Below are positions 10,555 to 23,879 of a stretch of 64,000 nucleotides of DNA, in pieces. The stretch lies in assembly GCA_029204225.1 (NCBI GenBank), contig CM055110.1, forward strand, positions 42,387,862 through 42,451,861, written 5' to 3'. The position numbers and the translations under genes were made by a program. Every line of letters begins with the position of its first letter. Within the stretch, counting starts at the first letter, position 1. Below the pieces are notes generated by a model. It was given only the letters and a program-made list of their open reading frames with translations, searched no databases and had not been told where the DNA came from. This DNA is from Diphasiastrum complanatum. Its lineage: Eukaryota > Streptophyta > Lycopodiopsida > Lycopodiales > Lycopodiaceae.

Positions 10555-10950
10555 CGTATCGTATGTGGTTCCGGTAGATTTTGAATGATAAGGATCTTTT
10601 CAGGGTCAGTGGCAATGCCATTTTGAGAAATAATATGTCCTAACACAATACCATGTGTTATCTACATCTGGCATTTTCTAGAATCAAGAGAGATGCCGAA
10701 GCGTTGACATTGGATAAAAAAAATTTGAGCACAAACATATGGCGTGTTTCTTCTGAATGTGCACCTAAATCGTCCAAGTAAACCTCTAGGGTGTTGCCCA
10801 TCTGCTGAGAAAAGACAGCTTGCATAACATGTTGGAAGGTGCTAGGGGCAGAGACCGAAAGGCATGACTTTCTAGCAGAAAGTTTTCCATTCTATGGCAA
10901 AAGTGGTTTTATGTTGATCTTCTTCAGCAATTTACAGTTTATGGTCATTA
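10555..10950 (-). pseudogene. Gypsy reverse transcriptase fragment, reversed
   Basis: Read on the minus strand, this gives 'IAEEDQHKTTFAIEW', then 'KVMPFGLC'. After a frameshift comes 'APSTFQHVMQAVFSQQMGN' with the catalytic 'EVYLDDLGAHSE' (YLDD). After another shift comes 'LGHIISQNGIATDPEKI' followed by 'NLPEPHTIRELYSFLG'. It covers the palm and thumb of a gypsy RT, in inverse orientation to its neighbours and with at least two frameshifts. It joins the preceding plus-strand ORF head-on at about 10.5 kb, so a rearrangement or nested insertion ended here. Confidence 0.8.
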
Positions 10951-11046
10951 GATGCTTGAGTACAGTTTTTTCTTTTAATTGGATCTCCAGTTTTCAAAGA
11001 GGATAGACAAATCTATTGGGATGAATGGGTGCTATTTTCTTGCATT

Positions 11047-11100
11047 CATTAGAGGAGTTTTTGATTCCAAAAGGGCCGTATAAAAAATCATGCCTTAGTA
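11047..11100. mobile_element. Possible terminus of CACTA-like MITE (one end)
   Basis: The stretch starts 'cattagaggagtttttgat' and continues 'tccaaaagggcc'. This matches the terminal inverted repeat of the three MITE copies at 39227, 58488 and 58937. I could not find a convincing opposite end; a degenerate candidate is 'aactcctaaag' near 11298. It may be a truncated copy. Confidence 0.4.
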
Positions 11101-12318
11101 AGAGAATGTTAGAGAGAGAATGATAAGATGGTCGAAATTTTTTCTCGTTTTCTTAGTTTTCGGTGCTGCCTGCCGGCTGTCTAATTTTTTGAAGTATATT
11201 AATAGTGCACATGAAACAACGCACACTGCCAAGAAACAAAGGACGCGTCACAAGCGGGAGAAAATTCCCTTCAAAATTTCATGTGTAAAGGATTACACAA
11301 CTCCTAAAGCCCATGATCAATATTTTTAGATCGAAGTTTTATATAAATAGAACCTCTAGCCTTTTAGATTTCTCTAGTCATGTTGTCACACTAATTTGCA
11401 TGTCAACTTGTCGAATACTTGTGAGTCATCTTGAGAATGACTTTGAGGAGCTTTGTGAGGAAGTTTTAGCAATGTGGGCTCCTTTTGCAGCTTTTTATTG
11501 ATGCTATATGTCTTGTTCTTGTAGGTGCCGATTGCTTTTCGCAGAGTTCAAATTTATTATTATTCTACTCTCTCCCTTAGATTAATAGATAATATTGTTG
11601 TAGATAATGTATTGATGTTTTCAGCTTCTTGGTTGAGTAAGATGTTCTCTCTATTATTAGATTAACCACCCCTTCGTGTAGGATTAAGAGTTTGGAAGAC
11701 AAGGCTTAACCTTGTAGAGGTTCAAATCCTCTTTTCTTAAACCATTAAATTAGCGGAAAACTTGAAGTTGGGTCTGAATTTGCTTTTATGTCTTTTCAAA
11801 TTTGGAAATGCAAATAAAAAAGAACTCAATTATGAAATTAATTACAAGCTCTCAATTCTTATAGAATCATAAGCAAGATACGAACATTCCATCATATTCT
11901 ATTCAAAGAGTAGATCAATTTTGCTTTTGGCCTCATCTCTATCAGAGTTCGGATAAGAAAGTTATGGTAGATCAAAGATTTATAGTACAAGATAAGCATT
12001 TGATGACGCACACTTGATTATGTGGAATATCCCATAAATAATTGAACTAGAACTATCATTCACATCAAAAGAATTAGAAACAATCCTGCGTAAGCTAGAT
12101 TTCAAAACAACATAGTAGCATTCAAAATTGTGTATTCATTTATTGATTCCGCCAATGAAATCATCAAAAATTGACTACAAGTATCATCCCCAAAATGGAT
12201 ACACATTTACCATTACTTTAAACAAATTCTAACTTATGTTGTTTAAAATCAAATCGCACACTATTTGATTTATCAAAAAACCACTCATAATCCAAAATTA
12301 CGTTTAATTGGCCCAGGT
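11101..12318. other. AT-rich non-coding stretch
   Basis: No supported gene. Two short open stretches (11120-11329 and 11313-11501) show no recognisable domain. A lone T-arm-like hairpin sits at 11716-11732 but is not part of a tRNA. Confidence 0.5.
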
Positions 12319-12790
12319 TCAGCACATGACAATTAATATTCTCAATATATCTTGTAGATCCAATTCCAGTCCCAGAATTATGATATCAAAAACTTCAGTG
12401 GCAACCCCTGAAGTAAGCTTAACCATGTACCTATGGTCTCTTGGCTTGGTACGCACCTGGAGTCTCTGCGAAAGTTGAGAATTAACGAAGTTATGAGTAC
12501 TACCAGAGTCAAACAGTACATTCACATATTTTCCTAACAATTTTTTCCTAACATGAAACAAATTGTGAGTGCGCCTGTGTTGTATATCAATATATCAATT
12601 ACTGCTAGAAAACATTCTCAAACTGCAAACACGTTTTCTTTTTAGGAAAATCACCCTTCATTTTTTGAGGAGCCACACAATTTGTGGCACTGGTTTTTTA
12701 GCTAAGGTGACTATGGGGTGTGTTTGTGGTGCTCTCTTTATTAGAATTTTTGGACTAGATCATCAAATTATGCCCAAGATGTTTCAATGA
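12319..12790 (-). pseudogene. Gypsy protease fragment of a different type
   Basis: The minus-strand open stretch 12319-12561 reads 'VNVLFDSGSTHNFVNSQLSQ', the aspartic-protease active site (D-S-G-S-T-H) in the form typical of chromovirus-like gypsy elements, followed by 'LGLELDL'. This differs from the D-G-G-S-G type in Gypsy-A, so it is another lineage. Sequence up to about 12790 may hold the end of gag, but its frames are broken. No RT is attached; a minus-strand copia begins nearby. Confidence 0.65.
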
Positions 12791-12861
12791 ACTCATCATG
12801 AAAGCTGAAATGGGGAATTGATAATATCAGTTTGACTTGGAAATTGTAAATTTTTGTAAGT

Positions 12862-14012
12862 GTAGCTTATTTTTTTAACATCCATGAGATAGTTGCGTCA
12901 CCTATGAAAATAGCATGTGCACTTATGGATTTCCTATCTATTTGATCTCCAGCAAAGTATGAATCTGAAAATCTATACAAGTTAGGCGATGATCCTCCAT
13001 AAACAACACCAAAATCTCTAGAACTTGAGATGTACCTCTATACTCTCTTGTCTAGCTTCCAATGCCCCACACTAGGATCATGCATAAATTGACTTAATCT
13101 ACTAACACAATAGCTAAGATCAAGTCTTGTGATGGTTAGATATATGAGTGAACCAACTAGCTTCCTATAGAGAGTAATGTCCTCAAAGGATCTTTCATTA
13201 CCTCTTATAGTGAGCTTTACATTTGACTCCATTGGTGTATCACAAGATTTAGCCTCTACCATATGAAATCTTTTTAGAATAGAATTGGCATACTTCTCTT
13301 GACAAATGAAAGTAGATTGAGAAGTTATAAATATCTCTATTCCCAAAATATAATGCAAAAGACCAAGATCATGCACATCAAGCTCTTTTCTTAGTGGCAT
13401 CCTGATATCATCAATATCTTGATTGTTGCCTCCGCTCAAAATGATATCATCCACATAGATTAGAAGAATATTAACATCATTTCCAACAAATCTATAGTGA
13501 AGTGAATGATCATACTCATTCATCTTGAATTTTTGATAAAGTAGAAAGATGTTAAGCTTAGCATACCAACTCCTTGGTGCTTGCTTAAGTCCATACAAAC
13601 TCTTTTGTAAAAACCCCATGTGAAATGTAGCCCTCGGGTTGCTCCATAAACACTTCTCAAGATCACCATTCAAATTGTGATATCCAATTGCCATAGATCC
13701 CATCCAAAAAGTGTTCCAAGAGATATGATGACCCAAATGCTTACCATCTTTGCCATGGGTGCAAAGGTCTCATCATAGTCAATTCCATGCTCTTGAGCAT
13801 ATTTATTTTGCCACCAACCTTGTTTTGTACTTGTTGATTGATCCATCTTGGTTTGTCTTCACTTTGAATACCCACTTGCTTCCAATAGTCTTCTTGTCCT
13901 TTGGAAGTTCCACCAATCTCCATGTGTCATTCTTCATAAGAGCTTGATACTCAAGATCCATTTCTTGGATCTACTCCTCTTTTTGTCTTGCTTCATCTAC
14001 ACATGTAGGTGT
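12862..14012 (-). pseudogene. Copia RT and RNase H (Copia-A)
   Basis: The main open frame (13736-13038) contains 'KSLYGLKQAPRSWYAKL', the catalytic 'LLIYVDDIILSGG' (YVDD) and 'LVGSLIYLTITRLDLSYCVS', all standard copia RT landmarks. Upstream, in shifted frames, 'WRLVELPKDKKTIGSKWVFK' marks the start of RT at about 13930. Downstream, after the stop at 13038, RNase H begins ('SSSRDFGVVYGGSSPNLY', then 'DRKSISAHAIFIGDATISWM') and breaks off near 12862. It covers the polymerase palm and fingers; the RNase H is partial. Confidence 0.85.
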
Positions 14013-14603
14013 AAGAAAATGATGGAAATGGTGGTGAGAAACGGAAGTGATGAGCAAATGGTAATGAATCGGTAGTGCAGCAGTTACTAGCAAGACAGTT
14101 CAAGATGAATCTAATACTACAATGCGTAATGGAACAAAAATAGTAGAACGATACACTCTGATGAGATTACAGAAAACTGAGTACAATGCTTGAAGTTGGC
14201 CGCGGAACAGTAGGGCGCTCAACCTTCAGCTAAAATCGTTGATGATAAAAAACTGGAATACTTTGTGCTAACACAGAGAAAAAAATAAAAAAAGAGAGAA
14301 ATAAAACTCCGTGGCATGTGTTTTGTAAGAGTGTCTGTTAATAAACTTCCGTTGTGGCATGTGTTTTGTAAGCCCATGAGTAAAAGCTTTAATAATAATA
14401 AAATAGCTTAAACTTAGATTTAGAACTTAGACTTAGAAAACTTAAGATTAGAAATATTTTGTCTTAATTTTTCCCAAGTTAAGAAACTTTGAAGTTCTAA
14501 ATCCTAAGTTAGAAGTTCTAGAAAGGCTAGAAATAGATTAGTCCCATAAGTTAGTGGAAATTTATGGAAGACCCTCGAGCTCCTTGCCATAAAAGGAGAG
14601 GTA

Positions 14604-15077
14604 TTTGCCTTGTAAATAACACTTTTGAGATTATGCTAAATTGCTATCCCTTTTGAGATAATCTTGCTATTTCGCTTGTGTTCCCATTGGAAGGTGCATA
14701 GCTTGAGGGAAGGTGCTCGGGCCTCCTCTTGCCTCCTTTCATTGGTTCTTTTATTGTGGCGTGTTTTTAATCGATTTATGTTTAGTTTAGTTGCAATCTA
14801 TCATTTTCAATCCCTTTGGGTGTTAATTTAGGGTTTAGCTTAATCACCTTGCTAGTTGGATAAGCCTTAGTAAGATTTTGTTTTTTGTCATCTTAGTTAG
14901 TTTCATTTCCATTTCGAGCACTAGTTGGGTAAGCCTTATTGCTTCCGTCATTTTTTTCCATTTCTGCATTCCCATTTGAAGCTTGGTAGAAACTTAGAAA
15001 GTGGATGATCCTCTCTATACTACACCGCATTGTGAGTAGATCTAGCCAACATTCACAAATCAGATGTACTTCCAACA
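14604..15077 (+). repeat. LTR-like repeat, copy 2
   Basis: Same-orientation partner of 7804-8270, with the same landmarks and the same terminal 'acttccaaca'. Here the sequence upstream is retained and has 'ccataaaaggag' at 14587-14598, about where a TATA box should stand before an LTR transcription start. A duplication of 'ggcatgtgttttgtaag' near 14313 and 14355 lies in the presumed upstream region. It is likely a solo or truncated LTR of an unidentified element. Confidence 0.55.
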
Positions 15078-15269
15078 AATACTAACTAACTGATTCTAAA
15101 CCTATCTTAACCACTGATCATTGTTGCAGAATAATGCATGTACATTTTTACAAAGATGCTTGTCAAGGCGTTGACTCCATCATTGATGATCAGTGCATTG
15201 ACGGCCTAAGTAGATCTTCTTACAGTCCCATAGAAAGTAGCCATTATTTTAATTGTATGTAGGTCGGAT

Positions 15270-15660
15270 TTCTAATTACAAAGGGTCGGATTTATACATT
15301 GGGTCAGATTTATACAAAGGGTCAAAAAATGTACAAAGGGTCATATTTTATATTGGGTCGAATTATACACGGGGTCGAATTTTTCCAAGGTCGAAAAAAT
15401 TAGACCCGTCGATATGATCCGCTCCGATCCGATCCGATCCGATCTAGGATTGAAGGTGCCCGAGAAAATTAGACCTGAGCGTCCGATCCGATCCAATCCA
15501 GGGTCCAAGGTGCCCGAAAAAATTAGACCCGATCCGACCTGATCCAGGGTCAGAAAAATTAGAACCGATCCAACCTGACCCAGGGTCGAAAAATCTCTCT
15601 TTAACAAGAATGACATTGGGTTGGAAAATAGGCTTGGGTCGAAAAAATTTGATTCTGAAT
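15270..15660. repeat. GATCC/GGGTC-rich degenerate minisatellite
   Basis: The first half repeats 'gggtcggatttatacaaa' at about 20-bp spacing. The second half repeats a ~55-bp unit containing 'gatccgatcc', 'agggtc', 'aaggtgcccga' and 'aaaaattagacc'. The minus-strand translation is a run of Gly-Ser-Gly-Leu-Ile-Phe-like repeats, which is a by-product of the tandem structure and not a protein. Confidence 0.75.
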
Positions 15661-15734
15661 TTTTCTATCCTTTGATGAAAAATTCGATCCCTCATAATTT
15701 CTGTGGTTTTCTCCAACAACAAGTATAGTTTATA

Positions 15735-16478
15735 CCACCAACAACTTGTTTACCTTTTTCATCATAAGCGAGCCTCAAAGGTTGTTTCCTTTGCCTTGAT
15801 GTCCTCCTCTTTGGCTTTTGATTTGAAGTAGGCTCTTCAACATCAACATCCAAAGTATCATCCTTGGCTTTTGATTTGAAGTAGGCTCTTCAACATCAAC
15901 ATCCAAAGTATCATCCTTGGCTTTTGATTTGAAGTAGGCTCTTCAACATCAACATCCAAAGTATCATCAATCTCATCAACATCGAGAATATTAGATCCAA
16001 TATCCACACCACCACTTGAAGAAACTTTTGGAAAGTTTCCTTCATAAAAAATGACATCTCTTTCAATGACCACTTTCTTAGTTGAAGGAATAAAAATGTT
16101 GTAAGCCTTGCTCACCTCATTATAACCAGCATATATACCTTTTCTTGAAGATGGAACCTCCTTTGTCCTATCATCAAGAGTGATGTTAATATAGCAAATG
16201 CATCCAATTTTTTTGAAAAACTTGACACTTGGCCTTCTACCAAACAAGACTTCAAAAGGGGTTTTTCCATCCAATACCACACTCGGCCCCCTATGGCATA
16301 GAATATTAGCACACACAAATCTTGATCCCAAAAGGATTTAGGAAGATTTGCCCCTAACCTCATGGCTTTGGTACCTTCACATAAAGTTCTATTCTTCCTC
16401 TTGGTCAATCCATTTTGTTGTGGTGTCCTTGGGGCTTGTGTACTCCCTCTTGATCCCATTTGCATCACAAAATTCTAT
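15735..16478 (-). pseudogene. Copia integrase core end and linker (Copia-A)
   Basis: The minus strand reads 'RTPQQNGLTKRKNRTLCEGT', the end of the catalytic core. The region of the catalytic Glu ('NG(V)AERK' in active copies) is altered to 'NGLTKRK', so the glutamate itself is lost. After a frameshift come 'LDGKTPFEVLFGRRPSVKFF' and 'TLDDRTKEVPSSRKGIYAGY'. A 66-bp block encoding 'DVDVEEPTSNQKP' is tandemly repeated about three times at about 15820-15970. The first two catalytic aspartates are missing because the element is cut at 16478. Confidence 0.8.
15810..15975. repeat. Tandem triplication, ~66-bp unit
   Basis: The unit 'ttggcttttgatttgaagta' followed by 'ggctcttcaacatcaacatc' and 'caaagtatcatc' occurs three times in a row with almost no differences. 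It lies in the coding linker of Copia-A and keeps the frame (22 codons per unit). Confidence 0.9.
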
Positions 16479-16611
16479 TACAGCCCAAAAGTCCAGTTTT
16501 TTCCAAAACTTTTTCATTCTGCAAAAAAAGAGTTTTGTTTTTTTTTACTTTTGACCAAGTACAGTACTGCCCTGATCATCTGTTCTGCTACTCTTTTCCT
16601 CATTTTGCATC

Positions 16612-17157
16612 ATGTCTCGAGACTGTGCTGAATCTTCTAATCTGGCTCCTCCACGACTAGAACGCAGAATTTCATGTATCGATGCACCAAAGTACGATGG
16701 AGAATCTGACCTAGTTAGATTTCTCCAAGACTTTAATAATGCATGCCGTTTCTATGGAGATAACTCTGAGACTGGAAAGCTTCGCCTATTCTCCATGGTA
16801 CTCTATGGGAAAGCCAAAGAGTGGTATTTTAACCTCGAAGCTCTTGATCTTGCTTCTTGGACCACCCTCAAGGATGCTCTCATCAAGCGTTTCAAACCAT
16901 CCAAACGGACTCAGAGCCCATTAATCCAAATTACCCATATCAAGATGCATCGTGAAGAGTCTGTTCGAAACTACATTGAGCATTTTAAACGTCTCAAAGT
17001 AGAATGTGTTGATGAAAATATCACCGAATGTATGGCCATAAAACTGTTCTTGGTTGGATTGCCTAAAAACATCCGTCGTGAGCTCAAACCAGTTTACCTT
17101 TATGATCAACTTAAAGATGTGATGACTGATGTTATCCGTGAGGAAGACGAAGGTTAG
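16612..17157 (+). CDS. Gypsy gag (Gypsy-B)
   Basis: The 181-codon open frame is a retrotransposon Gag of the 'Retrotrans_gag' type. Landmarks are 'DAPKYDGESDLVRFLQDF', 'MVLYGKAKEWYFNLEAL', 'LKDALIKRFKPSKRTQSPL', then 'REESVRNYIEHFKRLKVEC' and 'CMAIKLFLVGLPKNIRREL'. It would form the particle shell. The ATG at 16612 is followed at once by a plausible Gag N-terminus and is preceded by non-coding sequence, so it may be the true start. The frame ends before any zinc knuckle. The element interrupts Copia-A, whose homology stops at about 16478. Confidence 0.85.
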   Translation: MSRDCAESSNLAPPRLERRISCIDAPKYDGESDLVRFLQDFNNACRFYGDNSETGKLRLFSMVLYGKAKEWYFNLEALDLASWTTLKDALIKRFKPSKRTQSPLIQITHIKMHREESVRNYIEHFKRLKVECVDENITECMAIKLFLVGLPKNIRRELKPVYLYDQLKDVMTDVIREEDEG

Positions 17158-17810
17158 AAATTGCCAATGTTCCTACACCAATCCTAGAATGTTCCCAATC
17201 ACCATCCCAATAGGTGAAAGGCAAGGCCCCCCTTAAATCTCCAGCCCATGACGTCCCTACATACTTTAAGGACTATACGATCGAGGACGTCACAATCCAA
17301 TTACCCCAAGCTCAACGTGAGCCAAATGGTAATTTGCCCTACGAAGGCCTGCGTAAACTATCAGCCTTTCTCTGAGTGAGCCTAATGAAACCAATGAATA
17401 TATAGTCCACATCGGAGCTCATCTCAATCACGAACAACACAGATAGCTTGAAAAGCTCCTGCGAAAATATAAACATGTCTTTGCGTGGACCTATAAAGAC
17501 ATGAAAGGCGTCTCACCCAAGGTAGTTGTGCATCGTATTTCGCTAAACCAGGTGCAAGGCCAACTGCTAGTTGTCCATACAGATGCAATCCAATCTATAA
17601 GGCCAAGATCAAAGAAGAATTACAATGCCTCTTAGATGCAGGATTTATCTATAAAATCGAGCATACTGAGTAGGTCTCCCCAATTGTCATCGTTCTAAGA
17701 AAAATGGAAAACTCTGAATCTGTGTTGACTTTAAGAAACTTAACGCCCTCACAAAACGTGATCATTTTCCATTACCTTTCGGAGAATCCACCTTAGAAAG
17801 AATAATATCT
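17158..17810 (+). pseudogene. Broken gag-RT remnant of Gypsy-B
   Basis: After the gag stop the frames are broken, but RT sequence is recognisable. It shows 'KYKHVFAWTYKDMKGVSPKV', 'CNPIYKAKIKEELQCLLDAG', then 'FIYKIEHTE' and, after a frameshift, 'ICVDFKKLNALTKRDHF' in diverged form. Protease is absent, so gag was joined to RT by a deletion. Homology ends at about 17810, before the first catalytic Asp, where an AT-rich repeat starts. Confidence 0.7.
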
Positions 17811-19020
17811 ACTAGATAATTTAAATTCTCCACAAATAAAATACTTATCTTGTGAGAATGTCTGTGAGATCCATAGGTTCTCAATAAAATACTAGAGTAA
17901 AGATATTCAAAACACTAATCTAAATTCTTACTCAATTAATAGATCAAAAATTAATCGGTGACACTTAAGAATCATCCCAATTCCTTATAATCCTCTGACA
18001 ATAATTAAATATCTATTTATGTTCCGTCAACCATAAATATTTAGATTTGTACGATTCGTCAATCATAATTTTCTGGAATCCAAAACCATACTTAATCATT
18101 TACAGGATACTTGAGTATATGTCCAACATAACTCAAGAAAAGTAAGAATCATTCAAAAATCTTTCCATTAAGAAAATACTAGATGTAGGAATATTTTTCA
18201 AACAAGATTCTTAACTGAAGTGCAAGATTCAAGTTCTATAAACCACTGGTAATTAAAGATCGAATGCATACTAAAATCACAATCATCCTCAACAACAAAA
18301 ACTTTAGATTAGAATCTAGAATCAAATCTAGATACCCAAAGTCCTACTGAATATCAATTCAATTATTATTCTTGGATTCATTATGATTCGTTATCCAATT
18401 GAGCTCTTTGGGATACAATCACTAATGATCTGATTCTATTTCTTAACTAAGGAATATTCTATACCAAAAATACTGTATATCCAATGCACATAATTTCAAC
18501 TAATGAACCCAAATGATTCACTAATCATGTGTCTCACAATCAATATAAATCAAAACCATCAGTTTTTGGTGAATCCACATCACACTGATCATTTTACCAA
18601 TTAACTTTATCCAGGAGTAATCAAGTACTCAAGCTAATTGCCAATGATTCACAAATCTCAAATGTCTAGGTGAAAAATTCAATTATACTAGTATGACACC
18701 ACATTTAGATCTTTACCCAAATCATTTATATGTTAATCCATAAATCTTCTATACAAAGATTTGTTAACTCTGCAAGTATCTGTCAAAACAATACTTGATC
18801 GTATGTCTACGTTTACCGACTAGGTTAAGTACAACAAATAACTCTAGTAACCAGGAATACACAATAGATTCATACATGCACATATGTGAATAATCTCACT
18901 ATGACCCAATACATAAACACAATCTTATCTGGCAGATTCCTCCAGAACCCACATATGTTACTCACATATCTCACTGAGATCTTGTAACTCAGCTACAAAA
19001 GATTTTCTATTTCTCACTAG
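17811..19020 (-). repeat. Non-coding repeat, inverted partner of 45.7-46.0 kb
   Basis: No coding potential. The part at about 18755-19020 is a close reverse complement of 45718-45985. Shared strings (read here) include 'ttactcacatatctcactga', 'atgacccaatacataaacac' and 'caaaacaatacttgatc'. Weaker similarity to the sequence before 45720 seems to continue towards 18.0 kb. The right boundary near 19020 is sharp. The family is unknown; a non-autonomous LTR element or a long transposon end are both possible. Confidence 0.6.
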
Positions 19021-19213
19021 TGAAGTGTGCCCGTCAATGACGGGCAGGGGGCGACGATCTGGGTGATGGCCGATGATTAGGATGGCGGCCGATGGTTTAG
19101 AAAGAAAGCCGATGGTCATTGACGGGTGGCCAATGTATGCGTGTGTATGTATGTGGCCAAAGTGTGTCCACCGATGGCGGGTGGCCAATGAGGTGTGTGT
19201 GTGCGTGCGTGAT

Positions 19214-22112
<2,899 letters not shown>

Positions 22113-22153
<41 letters not shown>
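22113..22153. repeat. (GA)n microsatellite, ~40 bp
   Basis: About 20 GA units ending in 'gagcgaga'. As CT on the minus strand it would resemble a plant 5' leader, but no gene was found on either side. Confidence 0.95.
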
Positions 22154-22158
<5 letters not shown>

Positions 22159-23370
22159 TATCAAAGCAAGATTGCAGGCTCAGGGATCAGGCTCACGACC
22201 ACTAGACAGCAAGCTGGTCCTTCACCAAACAATCGTCGTTGAAGAAAAGCAGCAAATTTTGGAGGAAAAACAGCTATCCTCTACTGCCTCGTTCTTGTTC
22301 TTCAAGCGGTATCCTTGTTGTCATCAGAAACTCATCAAGCGTTATTAGAAACAGCGGCCCTCACACGCACTTCTGTATGAACTGCTGTCCAGATTCCGTT
22401 CATGCTCTAGCCAAGCCAAACGATTTCATAAACTCTCAAAAGGCACTGTCCCCTGGTCGTATCTATGCCACAGATACACCAGGTTTGATCAACGTTTTAC
22501 GAAGGGTTCAAAGAAAATGCATTCCAGGAATCCAACAAGTTAAATCATCCATCACAGAGGCATGACCAGTTGAGCTTCAACTCTTTACAGCTTGGCCGAT
22601 TTTCAGTTTACTTATTCCTAAATCCAACAACAGGTGAACAAGACAAGAACAGGTTCCTTAGTCGGGTTACACCTCTCAATCTCACAAAGCTTCCTCTTGT
22701 AAATTCTAGGTTTACAGAAACTAAGAGGAGATCAAGATCTTGTAGGGAACAGCAATTCCAGGGTGGGGATTTGTCTCTACTTACAATCATAGCTTCACTT
22801 TCCTCTAACAAATTAAAGTATAAGCAACTGCAACTCCACCTTATGTTCCTAACATGCAAGTTTACAGGAGGATTTGGAACAAAATTTATTCACTAATTCT
22901 CAGCATGTTATAACTGGAATCATGCGCTTATGGTCCTAACAGTCCATACAACCTGGACATATTGATTTACAATCAATCATCTATGAACTTGAACAAAACA
23001 AGCAGATTTAGAACATTGTGGACTGATGCATGTTATTCACAACTTTAGCTGAGCGAAATCCAGCAATAAAATAAGTAACTAAATCAGCCATTGTAGAGCA
23101 CTCAACACCATTTGAAATCTTCCCCAAGAAATTATGGAATTGCATCTAGATTCCTACAAATTTGTAGCATCTTTTATCCAAAAACCCATGTAGAAGTGCA
23201 CTCTACCATAATTTCGAAAAATATGCTACTTATCCAAAATTTGTGAATCCAACTCCATTATTCCCTTGAGAAAAATAGCACTCCAACCAGGATGTAAATC
23301 CAAGCGCTTCAACTTCCAAATCGATGTAGGCTTGTCTCGTCCTATCCAAGACCGCATCTTACTCAGGGGG
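22154..23370. other. No recognised gene
   Basis: Open stretches at 22239-22565 and 22570-22896 (plus) are about 108 codons each but show no known motif and no conserved character. The remainder up to the primer-binding-site-like motif at 23371 is non-coding. It may be the internal leader of the minus-strand LTR element marked by that motif. Confidence 0.35.
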
Positions 23371-23870
23371 GGCTCTAATACCAATGTAAAGACCATAAAG
23401 GATTATCCCTAAGATGAGGATAGGAGAACACAATAAGAGAGACTATGGAGCCAAACCGCCCAACCAATCCTAGATCAAACCCGAATCTAGCCCCCAAGCC
23501 ATGACAAGTGAAGCAAGAGGAGAAGAGAGAAGCTGGTAGCCTAAACCAATATGTCAACAAGAGAATCCCTACCTCATTATATAGAGAGTAGAGTCCTGTG
23601 CATGAAACCATGCAACCTCAATGCAGGTCAACTATAAATAGATCACATCTCTTCATGCAGTCCTCCTGCCTATATCTGTCACACAGACATGCAATACTCC
23701 ATATGTCTCAATTAGAGTGTCTGGGTCTTCTCAAGGTAATTAGTCACAAACTGGCCTTGACATGGAATTAAATCATGGTGTGACCAACAATCTCGAATAG
23801 TGGAGGGCCGGTCTACCATATTAGGACTATTTCAGGTCCTTAATCGAATATGGCCATGACAGCTACGCGA
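23371..23870 (-). mobile_element. LTR remnant with degenerate Met-tRNA primer site
   Basis: 'ggctctaatacca' at 23371-23383 is the reverse complement of the Met-tRNA primer-binding site with one change (TGGTATTAGAGCC). Next to it, sequence starting 'tgtaaagaccataaagg' at 23385 would be the end of a minus-strand 5' LTR. The outer end is uncertain; 'tatggccatgaca' near 23860 is a candidate. No gag lies on the inner side, so this is a fragment. Confidence 0.45.
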
Positions 23871-23879
23871 TAATTGGGC

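Larger units (their letters stand above)
14013..15734. mobile_element. Insert in Copia-A between integrase linker and RT
   Basis: Copia-A coding sequence stops at 'FLTPTCVDEARQKEE' (14012) and resumes at 'RLAYDEKGKQVV' (about 15750), so about 1.7 kb is foreign. It contains an LTR-like repeat (copy 2, 14604-15077) with an upstream TATA-like box, and a GATCC-rich minisatellite. The exact ends and target-site duplication could not be fixed. It is probably more than one insertion. Confidence 0.55.
12862..16478 (-). mobile_element. Ty1/copia remnant Copia-A, split by an insert
   Basis: On the minus strand the order is integrase (16478-15900), integrase-RT linker (15900-15735), then after a 1.7-kb foreign insert RT (14012-13038) and RNase H (13037-12862). 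The two halves fit together when compared with the same stretch of Copia-C at about 35.0 kb. The right side near 16478 is cut off by a gypsy element on the other strand. No LTR remains. Several frameshifts show it is inactive. Confidence 0.85.

Noticed and set aside
11684-11742. tRNA-like T-arm (agagg-ttcaaat-cctct) with partial acceptor pairing
   Set aside because: There is no D-arm or anticodon arm: only about 25 bases lie between the acceptor-like strand and the T-arm. It is not a tRNA gene and no SINE body follows.
15341-15722. Gly/Ser-rich minus-strand ORFs
   Set aside because: They are generated by the GATCC/GGGTC tandem repeat and have no upstream coding support.
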